This document shows positions 58,690-64,000 of a stretch of 64,000 bases of DNA, piece after piece (positions within the stretch are counted from its first letter, which is position 1; the number at the start of each line of letters is the position of its first letter). The translations under genes and the position numbers were made by a program. Source of the DNA: Margaritifera margaritifera (lineage: Eukaryota; Mollusca; Bivalvia; Unionida; Margaritiferidae); NCBI GenBank assembly GCA_029931535.1, contig JAQPZY010001610.1, positions 3,068,501 through 3,132,500 on the forward strand. Reading direction: 5' to 3'. The notes beneath the pieces were generated by a model that had not been told where the DNA came from, did no database searches, and saw only the letters and a program-made list of their open reading frames with translations.

Positions 58690-59329
58690 ACAACAGTGCA
58701 AAACTTGTGTGAAACCAGCCGAAGCGCTTTCAGAATCAACCGATTCCTTTTTCAAGGGTACAAAGTCACAAAAACGATTACACAACAAAACCTGAACAAA
58801 ACACAAAAACGTTAGTACTATACGGAATCTACATGATGTTAGCTGTATATATTTACACAGTCGATACAATGAAATAATAAATAAGACGAGCAAGGTTTAA
58901 TGAGCTGGAACGTTGCTACTTTTTAGTGCTCGTACGGTGGAATCGGTTAGAACCAAGAACCCCAATAGATGATTACGTAAGTAGACCAACAATGAAACCT
59001 TTGCGCCATCTACAATTGTCTTGTTATATATTTTATCTCGGATCTAACATTTTGTTCTTTGGCGGTTTCTTAAAACTTGCAGAAGTCAAATTCTAAAGTA
59101 GGATTACATAATTAAGTTGGCACTAATTAATAGCTTAAAAAGCACTTTTAAATTAATTTATATTTGTGTTTTTTGTATTTGATAATTTTTACAGATAAAA
59201 GTGTGTTTAAGAAAGCGAACTGGCAGGAAATTATGATTTTTGTAACTTGTAAATTCCTTGTTACCTATGTACTGACAAATGCTAGTTTGGATTCTTCTTG
59301 ATTTAAGCCGCTGGGTTTGCAACCGGCGA
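58690..59329 (-). other. Possible 3' region of the Penelope-like element
   Basis: On the minus strand this follows the GIY-YIG remnant. Near 58690-58765 it contains CCTTGAAAAAGGAATCGGTT and GAAAGCGCTTCGGCTGG, which resembles the GAAGGAATCGGTTGATTCCG-type 3' sequence of such elements. The link is inference. Confidence 0.4.
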
Positions 59330-60035
59330 ATTCATTAGGTTTCTTTAGACTTCCTTTTTTGTGTGCTCCAATTTGAATTATGGGCGATTCCAGTCAGGAT
59401 TGCATCATTGAAACTATGACCGGGAGATGAGAAATGTTCCGCCACTGGGCTCCTTTCCACTTTATTGATTTGCCAGTCTGATCTGTGGAGATTCATTCTA
59501 ATATTTAATTTCTGCGTTTCTCCAACATCTTGAGTGCTGCATACCTTGCATTTGATGAGGTAGATCACATTTTCTGTGTTGCATATTATAGTATGGTTGT
59601 GAATATTAAACTTTTCATTGGTGACTGTGCTGGAAAATGTGTTTGTTTCTTTATGTGTTGGCACGTCTTGCATCTTTTTTTTCCACAAGACTTCGATTTC
59701 CCATCAATTTGTTTATTTGAGAGTGGCTTTAAATTTGACCTGACCAGCATGTCTCTTAAATTTTGAGGTCTACGGAATGCTACAATTGGTTTGTGTGGAA
59801 AGATCAATTTAAGCGGTGTGCACGATTCAATTGTTGGCCAGTGTTTGTGAATGATGCGACCTTCTTGTGGGTTCTCTGGGTGGAACGTGAGGATAAAGGT
59901 TGTTCTTTCCATGTTTTCTTTTCCCTTGTATTTTAGGAGGTCAGCACGGTTTGTTGCGTGGCTCTATGTATCGCTTCCGTTATTATATCTTTGTTGTAGC
60001 CCCGCTTTGTCAAAGATGTCATTGTTGTTTGTTTT
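59330..60035 (-). pseudogene. Penelope-like element: RT C-terminus and GIY-YIG endonuclease
   Basis: Minus strand, N to C. LTKRGYNKDIITEAIHRAT (about 60010) is followed after a one-base shift by NRADLLKYKGKENMERTTFI and LTFHPENP. Next come PIVAFRRPQNLRDMLVRSNL, CGKKRCKTC and FNIHNHTIICNTENVIYLIK, then CKVCSTQDVGETQKLNIRMN, LHRSD, SPVAEHFSSPGHSFNDAI. This is the conserved linker with a Cys cluster, then GIY-YIG: IYLI is the GIY strand, QDVGET the YIG strand (normally QYVGET), with the downstream Arg and His present. A second frameshift splits the ORF near 59690. It may extend downstream to about 58690. The RT catalytic core is absent. Confidence 0.82.
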
Positions 60036-60699
60036 ACTGATTACTCATAACAAACTACATAGACCCAGATTTCCTTGCGCATTATGCGACGGCAGATCTG
60101 GTTCTGTCCAGCTTGCAGTTGAACTCAACTTATAAGCGAGTGTATACGGTATGTATTTTGTACATTGTTACAGTAGCAAGAGTTTTCTGGGACATTAATA
60201 TGTACGGACTGTTCTCCCTCAACCTGTTTTACTTTTTTTGACCAGGTTATTCTTATGTAAGAACTATTCCTCAGTTTCCATGTCTATCACATATACTTGA
60301 AGGAGTGTCTGCTATGGCCTGTTTTTTTTTTTTCTTCTTTCTGTTATTGGCATATTCTCTTTACGCAGACCTCTTCTATTTTTAGATTGTAGTTCTTAAT
60401 AGCTTTTCCTAATTACTATAGTACATAGAGAATGAAGGGTTCTTAAACGCGCAAATATTACAAATAAATTTCCTCTAATCATCTAATGACTACACATCAC
60501 AAAACTCTAATAATTTCACACTTGCATGTGGTTGTTTTTCTTTCTTGACATTTGTACAACCAAACAGTAAGCCTTTCCAAGCCGCAGATTGGTACTTTAC
60601 GCCATGCACCAGGCAACAGGACCCAAATACCTAATAGAAAGAATTATTCCTATCTGAAATTACTGAACATTTATACATTAGAATATCCATGGAATTCCT
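60036..60699. other. Non-coding stretch
   Basis: No feature supported. Confidence 0.35.
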
Positions 60700-60915
60700 T
60701 ATGTTAAGGAATTAGAGACGATCGATTTTACGAAATTAATCCATGCTACCATGAAGTCTCGTGAATGCTGTACATTATAACGTCTGCTTCTAATAATAGG
60801 CTAATTACTCTGTTTGAGAAATATCTTCCCAACACCGACTCCCAATAATCAACAAATAATCACTAATATCTAACACAGCTATAAACGGAGACGTAAATAC
60901 AAATAGCACATACCC
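60700..60915 (+). repeat. Dispersed repeat, copy 2 (inverted partner at 6.96-7.16 kb)
   Basis: See the partner at 6958-7160. Shared blocks run from ACGAAATTAATCCATG to GACGTAAATACAAATAGCAC. The two copies lie about 54 kb apart in opposite orientation. Confidence 0.7.
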
Positions 60916-61659
60916 TAGGTTGATTACAATATATAGGAAAAACATGTATTTTAAGGAATTAATCATGCTGTGCCTTTATCTTTGTTTGGAGTGCCTTCTT
61001 GAGGAGTTTTTGCGGCATCTTTACGGCTTAGCTTTCAAAAGCGGCAACACATATCATGAAGATGCCTCTGAATCAACCCAAGATCAGATAGTGATATCCT
61101 TGAGCTTTTCACATTAAAATTATTTCGATCTTGATCTGCAGCAAATAACTACATCCAAAGGCTGACTTCCTTGAACTACCCCATAAGGTCAGCACAAGGT
61201 ATCATCTTGATGACTGCATCCAACAGGTGACCGAAAAGCTGGCTTCTTCGAGCTACCCTTAAGGTCAGATCAAAGTATCATTTAGATACGAGAAGTAGCC
61301 CAAATTCATCCAAGAGGTGACCATTGGCTAGGTCTGACTGATGGTTTGACAGTACATTTGGACACACATTGCAGTCTAAAAATGACTATCAGACTTAAAT
61401 GTCGAGCGATTTATTTTCAGTTCAACTAAAGCCTTGAAAGGTTTCTTCTTATATTATCCCCATAAATGTTTTTTATTAACAAACAAGGTGACAACCAGAA
61501 AGATTTTTAAATATGTGTTTCAGCTATTGCATACGGTTATAGAAAATGACACGCGAGAATAATAAATTAAAAGATTGTTTTTTGTACTGGAGACGTAATT
61601 AATTTTCAAATTTGTTTTTACGTCCACGTTCGTGTTACAAAAGGTCGTGGATAATTTGC
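60916..61659. other. Non-coding stretch
   Basis: Two diverged blocks near 61140-61320 share TGACTTC/GGCTTCTT...GAACTACCC and AAGGTCAG...AAGTATCAT, suggesting an old tandem duplication of about 85 bp. No gene. Confidence 0.4.
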
Positions 61660-61939
61660 ACGATTACTATTATCAATGGAATCTGAATATTAACCTTGAT
61701 ATAATAAACGTTATGGTCTTTAGAAAAGTTTTTCATTAAGACAAGACAAAGTATGGAATATAGCCAGGAATAATATTGATGTGGTTGAAACTTGTAATTA
61801 CCTGGATTGTGTTTTCTAGATCAATGGAAAATTTTTCTAAAGCTCAACAAACATCGGCTGATAAGGCTTTGAAGGCAATGAATATGCTTATTTGTCATGT
61901 GGAAAAAAATGTTACTTCAATTATAATGAATGTTTGAAA

Positions 61940-62024
<85 letters not shown>

Positions 62025-62290
62025 CCAGTTTTGAATTATGCAGCAGAGATATGGGGTTTTCCCCTGGCTGACTTAGAACGTGTACAGCAAATGTTTTTAA
62101 AATATTTTTTAGATGTTAAAAATATCTACTTCTGACGTCGGTGAATTCGATGAACTCGGAAGAGTGCCACTTAAATACGTGAGGTTTGTTAAGCTAGTCA
62201 AGTATTGGTTTAGAACACAAAACTTCTGAAAATATTATATTGAATAACATAATAGTTTTGTATGGGTTATTCTATCAAAAGACACTTTAG
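61660..62290 (+). pseudogene. LINE RT C-terminal region, first part, split by (TA)n
   Basis: Plus strand: NLNINLDIINVMVFRKVFH near 61690, AQQTSADKALKAMNMLICHV near 61850, then the (TA)n tract. After it come VVPVLNYAAEIWGFPLADLE near 62020, RVQQMFLKYFLDVKN and GEFDELGRVPLKYVRFVKLV, KYWFRTQN. The pattern LnYgaEiWG...iErvq-fLk--L-v...-vygELGr-Pl matches the region after the RT palm in CR1/Tx1-type LINEs. Several stops. The palm itself is not seen upstream. Confidence 0.75.
61945..62018. repeat. (TA)n microsatellite inside the LINE remnant
   Basis: About 37 TA dinucleotides between the NMLICHV- and VVPVLNYAAE-encoding parts. Confidence 0.97.
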
Positions 62291-62984
62291 GGGGCGCTCT
62301 ACAGATAATACATGCTTCTGAGAGAGTTTAAGATGAAGTATGTTGCATTTGCAACATGCACAATGGAGAGTGACAGGTGTAAGAGAAAGTATTTTGCAGT
62401 TGCAACATGCACAATGGAGAGAATGTTGGCATACCTCTATGTTACTTTCATGTACTGTGGCTGAAATTTCTTTACATATTGTACTTGTGGAAACTGGACA
62501 TGATCTAAGCAATCAGCAGACAAAATGGGGGCTCCAAAGTACTCGAAAAATCAGCCTGAATTAGTCAAGAGTGCACTATTTTCAGCAGTTATTAAAATAG
62601 GGAAACGAATTTTGCCAGAGTAGACACTTCCAGCCTCTGAAAGTACTGTGAATGAATTACAAAATATCTAAAAGTAAAAAAAGTTATCGCCTCTTTTTTT
62701 TTTTTTATTTACCTTTGAAGTCCAGGAAGTGAAAATGACCAAGCGGAGCTAGCAGTTTTTTTGAGAGGTGCACATCTTCAGTAAGACCAAGCTGTATACT
62801 CTATAACCCAAATTTCACCCATCAATCATATACAAAAATAAAGGGAATTCAAAGTTCTTTTAACAATACCTAAGATATACAAGGTCTTTTTTAAATAGCC
62901 AGGACAGCCAGTGAGGAAAACCTGGGTAATTCTTTTTCTTTAAAAATCTAACCCTATGCAAAGTACGAAACTGGAGAGTGCCAC
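62291..62984. other. Sequence interrupting the LINE remnant
   Basis: Separates two colinear parts of the same LINE protein. It contains a 54-bp direct duplication (62341-62430, with GCAACATGCACAATGGAGAG twice) and poly-T at 62695. It may be an insertion, but I see no terminal repeats. Confidence 0.4.
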
Positions 62985-63430
62985 CTTAAACAGATTTGGG
63001 TTTGGTGACGAATAGATGTTTCCCGATTCTGTAAATTGCTCTAAGTTTACTTCAGGTTTTGACCAAAGGGTTGCAGACACTTTTCTATCACAACAGAACA
63101 ATAAATTACAAAATTCTGATCAACTGTCTCTATATAAACATTTCAATGTTGACTTTGGCCTCGAAGATTATTTCAAATTCTCGTGTAACAATAAACATAG
63201 ATCGGTTTTGACAACAATCCGTGTCTCCTCATAATTTGAATATGAAAATGGGAGATACGGAAACAATAGAATCAATACAAATGAAAGATATTGCATGTTG
63301 TGTGACAACCATGATATTGAGTACTTCTGAAATAAACCATCCATGTAAAAGATATTAAATTATTAAGTTCTAGTAATAAAAAACAATATGTTCATTAGCT
63401 ATATTTGTATTGGAAGCATTTACAAGAGAT
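62985..63430 (+). pseudogene. LINE C-terminal region, second part
   Basis: LNRFGFGDE and PDSVNCSKFTSGFDQRVADT near 63015 are followed by DQLSLYKHFNVDFGLEDYFK and HRSVLTTIRVSSHNL. After a frameshift comes YENGRYGNNRINTNERYCML with CDNHDIEYF. This is the usual C-terminus of the same LINE family (fR-S-HnL-IE-GRy...R-C-lC---iEdEyHF), including the remains of a Cys pair. KLLSSSNKKQYV near 63355 is the expected follow-on. Frameshifts and stops show it is dead. Confidence 0.75.
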
Positions 63431-64000
63431 AGATAAGTTTTTACAGTAATTTGTTATAAAGATTGTTTATATTTGTCTATCCTCTTCTTTCCAGCTTCTC
63501 TTGCACATAGCCTCTTTGGGAAACATATTCACATACTCTTGAATGCCTACAAATAGGATCGATAACCGTCTCCTCCATACGTGTTGGTTCTATAGTTATC
63601 AATAATACGGACTTTAGGGATTGTCATTGTAATTATTTTATTACGAAAACCAATATTTATTTGTTTATTTATGCATTTATTTTGTCAGTCAGTCAGTTCG
63701 TCCGTTAGTTAAATAGTTGATTAGTTAGTTAAACAGCTATCTAGTTAGTGAATCATAAGTTTACTAAGTTAATAACTTAGTAAGACGGTTAGTTTAGTAA
63801 ATATGCAGGTAGGCAGGTGGTATGTAGGTAAGCATGTATGTAAATGAAATATAAAATCACGAGTATACAAATTCTACTTGGTTGACTGTTGTGTAAAATA
63901 CTATATTTTTTGTTATCGCTGCCTGCTTCGTGGCAATCAATACGCAATCGTCCAAGGGCAACTGCGGGATGTAGAGCAATATTTTATTAAAGCGTTAGTT
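63431..64000. other. Non-coding stretch with TTAG- and GTAG-rich simple sequence
   Basis: At 63685-63840 there are degenerate GTTAGTTAAA- and GTAGGCAGGT-type short repeats. No gene seen to the window end. Confidence 0.5.

Noticed and set aside
63685..63840. GTTAG-rich stretch as telomeric repeat
   Set aside because: The short repeats are degenerate and do not follow TTAGGG or a regular variant.

Overview
This looks like a repeat-dense, AT-rich stretch of an animal nuclear genome with no host gene that I can support. Everything protein-like that I recognise is a decayed transposable element (TE), and much of the rest is tandem repeat. The mix of element types fits an aquatic invertebrate: APE-type LINEs of several families, a LINE with a restriction-like endonuclease, a Penelope-like element, a Ty3/gypsy element with integrase before reverse transcriptase, a THAP/DDE plus YqaJ DNA transposon, hAT-like MITEs and a tRNA-derived SINE. 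A lophotrochozoan, perhaps a bivalve mollusc, is my best guess; that is inference, not something the sequence proves.

Layout. 0-1.5 kb: a 21/24-bp minisatellite, then a minus-strand LINE endonuclease with a 33-bp in-frame repeat inside it. 1.98-5.53 kb: two plus-strand LINEs, one inserted into the other, with the target duplication still visible. 6-12.6 kb: minisatellites (42, 32 and 50/51 bp) and one arm of a dispersed repeat whose other copy is at 60.8 kb. 13.7-18.1 kb: small inverted-repeat and hAT-like elements, including a 51-bp one with an exact 8-bp target duplication. 18.7-21.1 kb: two head-to-head LINE fragments; the first carries a 42-bp array that multiplies the segment around its catalytic motif. 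23.0-27.4 kb: a Ty3/gypsy remnant (coiled-coil Gag, protease, H2C2 integrase finger, RT, RNase H end, polypurine tract, 3' LTR) with its integrase core and RT thumb missing.

27.4-36 kb: low-complexity DNA, a 37-bp minisatellite and diverged low-copy repeats, two of which form a duplication at 32.3-35.7 kb. 36.7-39.0 kb: exon-like pieces of a THAP/DDE transposase on the plus strand with a YqaJ-type nuclease remnant on the minus strand between them. 42.3-44.0 kb: satellite-like repeats of about 111 and 170 bp. 45-46.3 kb: two minisatellites and a SINE. 47.8-50.4 kb: an inverted pair of coding-like segments and a 1.8-kb diverged tandem array. 50.6-52.6 kb: a minus-strand LINE with a restriction-like endonuclease. 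53.4-55 kb: three minisatellites. 58.1-60.0 kb: a GC-rich MITE and a Penelope-like GIY-YIG remnant. 61.7-63.4 kb: a plus-strand LINE C-terminal region split by a (TA)n tract.

None of the TE genes appears intact: each has stops, frameshifts, deletions or lost catalytic residues. They do not form a functional pathway. The window's main interest is the record of nested insertions and of tandem repeats that started inside TE coding sequence, several with periods divisible by three.
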